A stretch of DNA of 64,000 nucleotides from Novosphingobium indicum. Lineage in GTDB: Bacteria; Pseudomonadota; Alphaproteobacteria; Sphingomonadales; Sphingomonadaceae. Under the pieces are notes generated by a model. That model searched no databases. It saw only the letters and a program-made list of their open reading frames with translations, and was not told the DNA's origin. The stretch spans positions 1 through 64,000 of the forward strand of contig NZ_BMLK01000003.1 in NCBI RefSeq assembly GCF_014645195.1. The letters are read 5' to 3'. The translations under genes and the position numbers were made by a program. Below, one piece after another: positions 17,538 to 24,450 of this stretch. The stretch's first letter is position 1. Every line of letters starts with the position of its first letter.

Positions 17538-18863
17538 ATGTGGACCTATCACCCTGAACTTCTGGCGGTTCCCGTACCGCGCTACACCAGCTTCCCCACT
17601 GCGGCGGAGTTTGGTGAAGGCGTTGGCGCGAAGGAACTGGCGACAGCGCTCGAAGGCGAGAACGGCGAGATCTCGCTCTATGTGCACATCCCGTTCTGCG
17701 AGAAGATCTGCTGGTATTGCGGCTGCAACACCAGCGTCGCCAATCGCACCGACCGGGTCACCAGCTATCTCGATGCCCTGCATCAGGAGATCGCGCTGGT
17801 GGCAGAGCGTCTGCCCAAGGCGGCCAAGGTCACCCGCATCGCCTTCGGTGGCGGCAGCCCCAACGGCATCTCGCCGATCGACTTCGTGCGGATCGTCGAT
17901 GCGCTGACGCTCGAGTTCGGTATCCAGTCCGAAGGCAAGCGCCCGGTCATCTCGATCGAACTCGACCCGCGCACGCTCGGCGCCGACTGGGCCGCGGTGA
18001 TCGGTGCCGTGGGAATCTCGCGCGCGAGCCTTGGCGTGCAGACTTTCGACGACGGCTTGCAGGAGGCCATCGGCCGCGTCCAGCCCGCGCATATGATCGA
18101 GGAATCGACCGCGATGCTGCGCAGCGCCGGGGTACAGTCGCTGAATTTTGATCTCATGTACGGGCTGCCTAGCCAGACCGAGGCGAATCTGCGCGATTCG
18201 CTGGAACGGGCAGTGGCGCTGGGTGCGGACCGCATTGCGCTGTTCGGCTATGCCCATGTTCCGCACCTGATCGCGCGGCAGAGGAAGATCGACGACAGCG
18301 CCTTGCCCGATGCCGAAACCCGTTTCCGCATGGCGGCGCTCGGCTACGAATATCTGGTCGATCAGGGCTATGTGCCCGTCGGTTTCGACCACTTTGCAAG
18401 GCCCGGCGACGCGCTTGCACAGGCTACGCTGAGCGGGACGCTGCGGCGCAATTTCCAAGGTTTTACCGAGGATCAGGCGCCGGTCCTGATCGGCCTGGGC
18501 GCATCGGCGATCAGCAGCTTTCCCGGCCTTCTCGTCCAGAACGAGAAGAACGCGGGCCGCTATCGCATGATGCTGTCGCAGAATCGGCTCACTGCCGAGC
18601 GCGGTATCGTGCGCACGGCGGAGGACCGGCGGCGCGGAGAGGTGATCGAGGCGCTGCTGTGCCGTGGTCGTGCACGGGTCGAAAGTGATCTTTGGAACGA
18701 GGCTTACCCGCTGCTGCAGCCCTACCTCGATGCCGGGCTCTGTCAGGTCGACGACGAGGATCTGGTGATCCCACCGGGCGGTCTGCCCTATGCGCGCTCG
18801 ATCGCTGCGTGGTTCGATCCCTATCGCAAGGATTCGCTGCGGCGCTTCAGTTCAGCGGTTTGA
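17538..18863 (+). CDS. hemN: Oxygen-independent coproporphyrinogen III oxidase
   Basis: A 441-residue radical SAM enzyme that decarboxylates coproporphyrinogen III to protoporphyrinogen IX without oxygen, in haem synthesis. The cluster motif is C54-x3-C58-W-Y-C61-G-C63, the true HemN signature (C-x3-C-x2-C-x-C), followed by G-G-G-S-P-N and E-L-D-P-R SAM-binding segments. Full length for HemN and not the shorter HemW-like form. It lies directly after the cco genes, supplying haem under the conditions in which the haem-rich cbb3 oxidase is made. Confidence 0.95.
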   Translation: MWTYHPELLAVPVPRYTSFPTAAEFGEGVGAKELATALEGENGEISLYVHIPFCEKICWYCGCNTSVANRTDRVTSYLDALHQEIALVAERLPKAAKVTRIAFGGGSPNGISPIDFVRIVDALTLEFGIQSEGKRPVISIELDPRTLGADWAAVIGAVGISRASLGVQTFDDGLQEAIGRVQPAHMIEESTAMLRSAGVQSLNFDLMYGLPSQTEANLRDSLERAVALGADRIALFGYAHVPHLIARQRKIDDSALPDAETRFRMAALGYEYLVDQGYVPVGFDHFARPGDALAQATLSGTLRRNFQGFTEDQAPVLIGLGASAISSFPGLLVQNEKNAGRYRMMLSQNRLTAERGIVRTAEDRRRGEVIEALLCRGRARVESDLWNEAYPLLQPYLDAGLCQVDDEDLVIPPGGLPYARSIAAWFDPYRKDSLRRFSSAV

Positions 18864-18866
18864 CCA

Positions 18867-19139
18867 TCAGCTGCGGGTGTCGAACTCGACGCCGAACAGG
18901 TTGCCCTCGGCCCAGCGGACGAGCCCCCAGACCTCGCGCCCGTCCTCAAGATGGGCGCGTACGACTTCGTTGACGGCAGGCGCCGTGCCGATGGCGGCCG
19001 CGCTCAAGCCTTTGGACGAGATGTCGCGCACCATGACCTCGATGGCCTCCCCGCGCGAATCGGTGAGAGCAAAGCGCGCGCACTTGTTGCGCCGACGTTC
19101 GCGCAGGATCGGGGTCGGTTTGAATTTGCTCTTGTCCAT
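18867..19139 (-). CDS. PilZ domain protein
   Basis: A 90-residue protein consisting of a single PilZ domain, a cyclic-di-GMP receptor fold. The binding motifs are seen as R-E-R-R-R near residue 14 and D-I-S-S-K-G about 28 residues later; a W-G-L-V-R-W strand follows. It probably acts as a single-domain adaptor. It ends three bases from the convergent hemN stop. The open frame extends to 19199; the Met at 19139 starts close to the domain and is preferred. Confidence 0.82.
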   Translation of the reverse strand: MDKSKFKPTPILRERRRNKCARFALTDSRGEAIEVMVRDISSKGLSAAAIGTAPAVNEVVRAHLEDGREVWGLVRWAEGNLFGVEFDTRS

Positions 19140-19236
19140 CCGTCCGTAGGACGGTCGCGGGAGGCGGGGTTTAACCTTGGATTGTGTATGGGAGCCCACC
19201 CTGCTGTGACTAGGCAGCAGGCTGCCAAGTCTCGCT

Positions 19237-19317
19237 GCCCTCCCGCTTGCGGGAGGGCCGAACTCGCGCTGCCGTGCGGCAATGCGCTGATACTCCCCGC
19301 CCGCAGGGGGGGCGGGG
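19237..19317. repeat. Two GC-rich inverted repeats between PilZ and Rieske genes
   Basis: GCCCTCCCGC-TT-GCGGGAGGGC (19237-19258) is a perfect 10-base inverted repeat. CCCCGCCC...GGGCGGGG (19295-19317) forms a second. Together they resemble the short GC-rich palindromes scattered through sphingomonad intergenic regions. They lie downstream of the minus-strand Rieske gene and could also help end its transcript, though no T-run is present. Confidence 0.6.
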
Positions 19318-19344
19318 GTGGGCTTCCCAGCGCGGCCTGACCGT

Positions 19345-20766
19345 CTAGCGCAGCGGCTTCAGATCACCCGTACCCATGTACTTTGCCAACCCGCGGTGCA
19401 GGTTCGTCACCTTGCGTTCCTGCCAGGGGTTGGGAAGGTTGCCGCGGAAGCCGCGCGATTTGTAGCCGCGCTGCACCTCGACCATGTTCGAGATGTCCTG
19501 CGCGATGACATAGGGCCACTTGTCGAGGTCCTGCTCGACATAGGTCCACTCGGTCGCCGGCTCCTTGCCTTCGGGGAAGCGGTCGAGCGCCACCGCCTCG
19601 AAAATGCATTTGTCGGGATCGGTCCCGTAGGGGCGCACCCGGTAGGCGAGCGCGAAGGTCGGACCGGGGATGAAGTTCATGTTGGGGAAGATCGAGAGCG
19701 CGAGCCCTGCTGCGGCCATCTGTTCGTTGCTGATCTCCGGCCAGATCACGCCGCGTTCGGCATCGATCCGCTTGGCCGTATCGAGCCAGTACTTGTGGAC
19801 TTCGGCCGCAGGCGTGCCTTCGGGCAGCTCCTCGGGGAGGCGCTGGGCGGTCTTCACCAGCGTTTCGCTGGTGCTGGCGCCGATCGTTTCCCAGTATTCG
19901 AGCTGCATCTGCGCGATCGTGTGGCGCGGATCGCCGTCGCCCGCTGCGCGGTGGACACTGGTTTCCACGGTGGTCTGCTCGTCGCGGTGCGTCTTGGAAT
20001 CGAAACCGGTCTGGCCGTGGAGGCCGAAGGCCTTGGAGAACGAGTAGAAGTCCCCGTACTTGATGAGCTGCGGGTGCGTGCCCTGCACGTGGTAAGGCTC
20101 GAGGAAGGCTTCGAGCGCGACTTTCCAGTTGCAGTCGAAAATGCCCCAGAAGCGGAAGCGGTAGCGCATGTGCTCGAATTCGAACGGGTCGATCAGCGTC
20201 GCGATCGGCTCGAGGTATTCGCGCAAGGGGCCGGCTTCGAGATCCATGTTGATCCAGATCCAGCCGCCCCAGGTATCGACCTGCACGAGCGTGAGGCTGG
20301 TGCAGGCCGAAAAGGCGCCCGGCGTGCCGAGCGCGCCGTTCCAGTCCTCGCTGTCGGGAATGTATATGGCCTGCCCGTCCATCCCGAATGTCCAGGCGTG
20401 GTAGTTGCAGCCGAATTTGAGCGTGTTGCCTTTTGCGCTGTGCGCGCCGGTATCCTGTGCCACCGTCTTCGGGCCGCCGCCGGTGTTGTTGCCGACGAGG
20501 CGCCGGCCACGGTGCGGGCAGACGTTGTGGTATGCTTTCAGTGTGGTCGGGGTGTCTCGCACGATCAGGATCGAATCGTGGCAGATGTTGTAGGTGATGT
20601 AGTCGCCGACTTCCTTCAGCTCCTCGACGCGGCCGGCCTGCTGCCAGACTTTCGACCACAGGCGTTCGGGCTCGGCCTCGGCATATTCGTGGCTGATGAA
20701 GGCTTCGGCCGGATAGGTGAGGGCTTCGGAAAGGTCGTCGCTGACCAGTGTCTCGGGCTTGTTCAT
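19345..20766 (-). CDS. Rieske non-haem iron oxygenase, alpha subunit (second copy)
   Basis: A 473-residue terminal oxygenase. Rieske ligands are C83-x-H85 and C120-x2-H123, with a longer insert between the two pairs (34 residues) than in the oxygenase at 4.2 kb (22 residues). The iron site follows N-W-K-V-A-L-E-A-F-L-E-P-Y-H, giving His226 and His231. It is 59 bases downstream of the Baeyer-Villiger gene on the same strand, so the two are probably one operon acting on the same substrate, likely an alicyclic, aromatic or steroid-type compound. No beta subunit or electron-transfer gene is adjacent. A GC-rich hairpin in the 59-base gap may adjust the ratio of the two products. Confidence 0.92.
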   Translation of the reverse strand: MNKPETLVSDDLSEALTYPAEAFISHEYAEAEPERLWSKVWQQAGRVEELKEVGDYITYNICHDSILIVRDTPTTLKAYHNVCPHRGRRLVGNNTGGGPKTVAQDTGAHSAKGNTLKFGCNYHAWTFGMDGQAIYIPDSEDWNGALGTPGAFSACTSLTLVQVDTWGGWIWINMDLEAGPLREYLEPIATLIDPFEFEHMRYRFRFWGIFDCNWKVALEAFLEPYHVQGTHPQLIKYGDFYSFSKAFGLHGQTGFDSKTHRDEQTTVETSVHRAAGDGDPRHTIAQMQLEYWETIGASTSETLVKTAQRLPEELPEGTPAAEVHKYWLDTAKRIDAERGVIWPEISNEQMAAAGLALSIFPNMNFIPGPTFALAYRVRPYGTDPDKCIFEAVALDRFPEGKEPATEWTYVEQDLDKWPYVIAQDISNMVEVQRGYKSRGFRGNLPNPWQERKVTNLHRGLAKYMGTGDLKPLR

Positions 20767-20825
20767 GACATCCTCCAGGAAAGAGCGGGGCGGGGCGGCT
20801 CTTGGTCAGCTCCCGCCCCGATCGA

Positions 20826-22694
20826 TCATTCCGCCGGTTCGAGCGTTTCGGGCTGTGTCAGCACGAGCCCTTCAAGCTTGCCGGCATCGCGCCACTTGGC
20901 CAGCATCTCGCAGAACGGGTAGTAACCCTCGCCCCACGGCTCGCCGAAGATGTGGCGCTTCTTGGTGTCGTCGCCCTCGTTGTTGAAATAGGAGGGCGTG
21001 CACTCGGTGACGAACTCAGAGTTGTCGACGGCGATCGACCGCAGGTGCGTGATGTAGGCGTTCTGCGCTTCCTGGCTCGGTTCGACCCGCACAGCGCCGC
21101 GCTTGAGCGCTTCGCTGGCGATGTAGCCGATGTGGAAGCCCTGATCGATGAAGGTTTTCGAGTTGCTGGCGTTGAACGAGGCCTGCGTGAAGCCGGTGAA
21201 GAACATGTTCGGGAAGTTGTGCGCCGTCATGCCCTGGAAGGTCTGGAAACCCTCGCGCCAGTAATCGTAGATCGACAGGCCGTTTTCACCTTCGATGGTG
21301 TCGATGCCCCAGCGGCGGTCGAGGTCGCTGGTGACTTCATAGCCCGAGGCGAGGATGATGCAGTCGCACTCGTATTCCTTGCCCTTGTACATGAAGCCGT
21401 TCTCGGTGGTCTCTTCCAGACCGCGCGTTTCGGCAACGTCGATCAGGTCTACGTTGTCCTGATTGAAGCACTGGTAGAACTCGTCGTTCGAGGCCGGCCG
21501 CTTGCACTGGTAGCGGTAGTAGGGCTTGAGCGCTTCGGCGGTCTCGGGGTCCTGGACCAGTTCCGAAACGCGGTTGCGCAGGCGTTCCATCACCCGGTAG
21601 TCCATCACCTCGCGCTTCGCGGCGAATTCCTCCGGCGTCATGTCGGGCCAGCCCTCGGCTTCCCGCTCGGCGCAGACATTGCGGGTGACTTCGGTCCAGA
21701 TGTCCTGGATCATGTCGGGCTCGCCGCGCTCGGGCATGTCGAACACGAAACGGTGGAAGTTGCGCACGCGCTCTTCCTGCCAGCCCGGTTTCTGGCTCTT
21801 GAACCATTCGGGATCGATCGGCCGGTTGTTGCGGGCATCGATCGTCGAAGGCGTGCGCTGCACGACGTAGGTGTGCTTGGCGTGGCGGGCGAGGTGCGGG
21901 ACGACCTGGATCGCGGTCGCGCCGGTGCCGATGATCGCCACCTTCTTGTCGCCCAGCTTGTCGAGGTTGGTGTCGCGCCAGCCGCCGCCGGTGTAGTCAT
22001 AGTCCCAGCGTGCGGTGTGGAAGATCTTGCCCTTGAACTTGTCGATGCCGGGGATGCCGGGAAGCTTCGGCTTGTTGAGCGGGCCCATGGCCATGACCAC
22101 GAAGCGCGCCTTGATGTCGTCGCCGCGGTTGGTGCCGACGTGCCAGCGGTTGAGCTCCGGATCCCACTTGAGCGACTGGATCATCGTATGAAACAGCGCA
22201 TTGTCGCGCAGGCCGAAGGTATCGGCGATCATCTGGCAGTGATCGTGGATCTCGTAGCCTTCGCAGAACTTCTTCGAGGGCATGTAGCCGGTTTCTTCGA
22301 GCAGCGGCATGTAGACCAGAGAGTCGTTGTCGCACTGCAGGCCGGGATAGCGGTTCCAGTACCAGGTGCCGCCGAAGCCGCCGCCGTGGTCGACATTGTA
22401 GAAATTGTCGATGCCGGCCTTCTTGAGCTGCGCGGCGACCATCATGCCGCAATAGCCCGCGCCCAGGATCACCACATCGGTTTCCCCGGTGATCGGATCA
22501 CGCGGGGCGACGGGCGTATAAGGATCGGTTTCGTAGGCATCCTTCCACTTGCCGCTCGCCGGAATGTACTGCTCGTTGTGGTCCTTCTTGATGCGGCGAT
22601 CGCGCTCCTGAAGGTACTTTTCATGCAGCGCCGGGATGTCGATCTCGGAGGCGGGGGGACATTTGGTCGGGTTGTAGATCGTCATTGCAGCCAT
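20826..22694 (-). CDS. Flavin-containing Baeyer-Villiger monooxygenase
   Basis: A 622-residue FAD/NADPH monooxygenase predicted to insert oxygen next to a ketone to give an ester or lactone. FAD-binding G78-x-G80-x2-G83 follows an N-terminal extension of about 70 residues, as in the larger steroid/cyclic-ketone enzymes. G-G-T-W-Y-W-N-R-Y-P-G and the family fingerprint F220-x-G222-x3-H226-x3-W230-D are intact, and a second Rossmann motif begins at G256. First gene of the operon with the Rieske oxygenase. Upstream lie a palindromic operator, a plausible promoter and an exact FNR box, so expression seems to answer to both oxygen level and a local regulator. Confidence 0.94.
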   Translation of the reverse strand: MAAMTIYNPTKCPPASEIDIPALHEKYLQERDRRIKKDHNEQYIPASGKWKDAYETDPYTPVAPRDPITGETDVVILGAGYCGMMVAAQLKKAGIDNFYNVDHGGGFGGTWYWNRYPGLQCDNDSLVYMPLLEETGYMPSKKFCEGYEIHDHCQMIADTFGLRDNALFHTMIQSLKWDPELNRWHVGTNRGDDIKARFVVMAMGPLNKPKLPGIPGIDKFKGKIFHTARWDYDYTGGGWRDTNLDKLGDKKVAIIGTGATAIQVVPHLARHAKHTYVVQRTPSTIDARNNRPIDPEWFKSQKPGWQEERVRNFHRFVFDMPERGEPDMIQDIWTEVTRNVCAEREAEGWPDMTPEEFAAKREVMDYRVMERLRNRVSELVQDPETAEALKPYYRYQCKRPASNDEFYQCFNQDNVDLIDVAETRGLEETTENGFMYKGKEYECDCIILASGYEVTSDLDRRWGIDTIEGENGLSIYDYWREGFQTFQGMTAHNFPNMFFTGFTQASFNASNSKTFIDQGFHIGYIASEALKRGAVRVEPSQEAQNAYITHLRSIAVDNSEFVTECTPSYFNNEGDDTKKRHIFGEPWGEGYYPFCEMLAKWRDAGKLEGLVLTQPETLEPAE

Positions 22695-22707
22695 CCTCAG
22701 GTCTTAA

Positions 22708-22723
22708 TCAACAGTGTTGTTGA
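22708..22723. promoter_or_regulatory. Operator-like palindrome in the Baeyer-Villiger promoter
   Basis: TCAACA-GTGT-TGTTGA is a perfect inverted repeat with a four-base centre, 14-29 bases upstream of the start codon. Such sites are typical of TetR-type repressors. It overlaps the transcription start predicted from the FNR box and the TATCAA minus 10 element. No tetR-like gene is in the window. Confidence 0.55.
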
Positions 22724-22753
22724 CTTGATACCGAGTCGAAGGGGCTGCTAGCT

Positions 22754-22767
22754 TTGATTTGAATCAA
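22754..22767. promoter_or_regulatory. Exact FNR box upstream of the Baeyer-Villiger operon
   Basis: TTGAT-TTGA-ATCAA matches the consensus at all ten positions. On the minus strand, placing its centre at minus 41.5 gives a start near 22719 and a minus 10 hexamer TATCAA (22725-22730), a good class II activator layout. It could equally drive the plus-strand candidate small RNA. Confidence 0.75.
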
Positions 22768-22820
22768 GTCCACTCGCGCCAACGAAAATGGTCCGCGAAA
22801 AATGAACCCGTTTGCATCTA

Positions 22821-22834
22821 TTGACAGCGATCAA
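22821..22834. promoter_or_regulatory. Second, near-consensus FNR box (9 of 10)
   Basis: TTGAC-AGCG-ATCAA differs from the FNR consensus at one base. It lies 67 bases from the exact box, inside the same intergenic region and within the start of the candidate small RNA. Confidence 0.5.
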
Positions 22835-22930
22835 TGTTGCGGAGGCACACCTGAGAGAAAAGGTTGCTTGCCGGTCTTGCACCGCCGCCGATGTTTCGGC
22901 CTTGGTGTGAACCGCTTCTCCCCAACTTTC

Positions 22931-22969
22931 GGGCGGCCCCGCCTCGTGACGGGCCGCCCCATTTTTTTT
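22931..22969 (+). terminator. Strong plus-strand intrinsic terminator
   Basis: GGGCGGCCC pairs with GGGCCGCCC across an 11-base loop and is followed by CATTTTTTTT. The T-run exists only on the plus strand, yet no plus-strand gene ends here; the nearest genes on both sides are on the minus strand. Confidence 0.85.
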
Positions 22970-22993
22970 GCTCGTCAGGTTTTCTGAAGGCGT

Positions 22994-23599
22994 CTAGTCG
23001 ACCGCGCGGCTGATGCGCGCCTCGCGAAGAATCTCAAGCGCTTCCTTCACGACGTAAAGCGCGATCGCGCCGCCGACGACAAGGTCGAAATAGCGCAGGC
23101 TGGTGAGCAGAACGGCCAGGCCCGCCAGGATCACCGCTGCATTGGCGACGACATCCGCGCGGGTGAAGATCCATGCCGCCTTGAGGTGGACTTCATCGCG
23201 CCGTTGCCGGCTGAGCAGCCGGAGCACGTAGACGTTCACGGCCAGCGCGACCCCGGCAATGACGATCATCCAGCCGCCCTCCGGCTCGCCGCCCCAGAGC
23301 ATCCGCCGCACCACGTCGACCAGCAGGCCGAGACCGACGAGCAGGAGCAGCGTTCCGCTCAGCGTCGCGGCATTGGACTTGAACCGTCCGCTGCGGCCGA
23401 TGGAGGCGAGCGCAATGGCATAGGCGGTGGCGTCGGTGAGCATGTCCAGGCCATCGGCGACGAGTCCGGTCGAATGGGCAAACAGTCCCGCCGTCGTTTC
23501 CACAAAGAACATCGCGGCATTGAGCCAAAGCGCGATCCACAGCGTCCGCCGCTGCGCCTGTGTTTCGACCGCCGTTGGTCCGCATCCGCAATCCGACAT
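22994..23599 (-). CDS. Cation diffusion facilitator family transporter
   Basis: A 201-residue integral membrane protein with about six helices. The metal-site pattern of CDF transporters is seen as H-S-T-G-L-V-A-D-x3-M-x2-D in helix 2 and R-A-D-V-x2-N in helix 5. It lacks the cytoplasmic C-terminal domain of classical members, so it is a short form. The N-terminus has C-G-C-G, a possible extra metal site. It likely moves Zn or a similar divalent ion out of the cytoplasm in exchange for protons. Confidence 0.85.
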   Translation of the reverse strand: MSDCGCGPTAVETQAQRRTLWIALWLNAAMFFVETTAGLFAHSTGLVADGLDMLTDATAYAIALASIGRSGRFKSNAATLSGTLLLLVGLGLLVDVVRRMLWGGEPEGGWMIVIAGVALAVNVYVLRLLSRQRRDEVHLKAAWIFTRADVVANAAVILAGLAVLLTSLRYFDLVVGGAIALYVVKEALEILREARISRAVD

Positions 23600-23654
23600 G
23601 CGCGCGTTCTAGGCCATGGCCGGGGTCCTGCCAATTGCCGGACGCCGCGCGCTG

Positions 23655-24326
23655 CTACTTCTTGGTAGCGAACCAGATCACGTGCTTGGGCCCCTTGCCG
23701 TTGCTGCGCGAGGCGACCTTCACTTCGTCGACGCTGAAGTCGGCGCGTTCCAGCCGGCGGGTGAATGCCGGGTCGGGCCCCGCCGACCATATCGCCAGAA
23801 CGCCGTCGGGCGTGAGCGCGCGCTTGGCGGCGCGCAGGCCGGTCTTGGAATAGAGGACGTTGTTATCCTCGCGCACCAGACCGTCGGGGCCATTGTCGAC
23901 GTCGAGCAGGATGGCATCGTAGTCGCCCTGCGCTGCGTCGATGAAAGTCGCGACGTCGGCCATCACCAGCCGGACGCGCGGATCGTCGAGACAGCCGGCG
24001 GCAAGCTCCGCCATTGGCCCGCGCGCCCATTCGATGATCTCGGGCACGAGTTCGACGACAGTGACTTCGGCATTTTCGGGCAGCGCTTTGAGCGCCGCGC
24101 GCAGCGTGAAGCCCATGCCGTAGCCGCCGATCAGCATCGTCGGCCGCCTCGGCTTGCCGATCCGCTCGAGCGCCATCGTCGCCAGCGCCTCTTCCGAACC
24201 CCACTTGCGGGTGGACATCAGCTCGTTGTGGCCGAGCACGATCATGTAGTCCCTGTCGTGCTTGAACAGCTCGAGCTTCTCGCCCCCGGGGACCCAGGCC
24301 GTATCGATGAGTTCGCGTTTGATCAT
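23655..24326 (-). CDS. Spermidine-synthase-like class I methyltransferase-fold protein
   Basis: A 223-residue protein with a Rossmann methyltransferase fold: G-G-Y-G-M-G-F nucleotide loop near residue 73, V-V-E-L-V-P-E acidic ribose-binding end of strand 2, and D-A-I-L-L-D-V-D-N-G-P at strand 4. This D-V-D-N-G-P-x-G-L-V pattern belongs to the spermidine-synthase-like branch of uncertain substrate. It is shorter than real spermidine synthases (about 280) and lacks the N-terminal beta domain, so polyamine synthesis is not certain. Confidence 0.78.
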   Translation of the reverse strand: MIKRELIDTAWVPGGEKLELFKHDRDYMIVLGHNELMSTRKWGSEEALATMALERIGKPRRPTMLIGGYGMGFTLRAALKALPENAEVTVVELVPEIIEWARGPMAELAAGCLDDPRVRLVMADVATFIDAAQGDYDAILLDVDNGPDGLVREDNNVLYSKTGLRAAKRALTPDGVLAIWSAGPDPAFTRRLERADFSVDEVKVASRSNGKGPKHVIWFATKK

Positions 24327-24357
24327 ATGCGCGTTGCCTTCAATTCAAACTTGTCCT

Positions 24358-24440
24358 CGTCATTGCGAGCCCCAAAGGGGCGCGGCAATCTAGAGCTTAG
24401 TGGCGCCGCCCTGGATTGCTTCGCTGCGCTCGCAATGACG
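24358..24440. repeat. Dispersed palindromic repeat
   Basis: CGTCATTGCGAG (24358-24369) and its exact complement CTCGCAATGACG (24429-24440) flank an inner hairpin CCCC-AAA-GGGG and further complementary GCAATC/GATTGC segments. The element fits a cruciform or REP-like repeat that occurs in many proteobacterial genomes. It sits downstream of thrS and upstream of the spermidine-synthase-like gene on the same strand. Confidence 0.75.
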
Positions 24441-24450
24441 AAACGAGTGG

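Larger units (their letters stand above)
22797..22969 (+). ncRNA. Candidate FNR-controlled small RNA
   Basis: An orphan transcript is suggested by an exact FNR box at 22754-22767 on one side and a strong plus-strand intrinsic terminator at 22931-22969 on the other, with no convincing protein gene between. The inner sequence can fold: GCCGA-TGTT-TCGGC around 22890 is nested in a TTGCACC/GGTGTGAA pairing. It is followed by a single-stranded CTTCTCCCC stretch that could pair with ribosome-binding sites. The 5' end is a guess from the FNR box position. A 61-residue ORF overlaps, but it reads through the terminator. Confidence 0.45.

Noticed and set aside
22836..22965. A riboswitch in the Baeyer-Villiger upstream region
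   Set aside because: I compared by eye with TPP, glycine and cobalamin consensus elements; only short chance matches such as CTGAGAG were found, and the RNA would be antisense to the neighbouring genes.
22802..22987. A 61-residue ORF in the Baeyer-Villiger upstream region
   Set aside because: It runs straight through the strong terminator hairpin and T-run, has no ribosome-binding site and no protein-like pattern; the small RNA reading is better.
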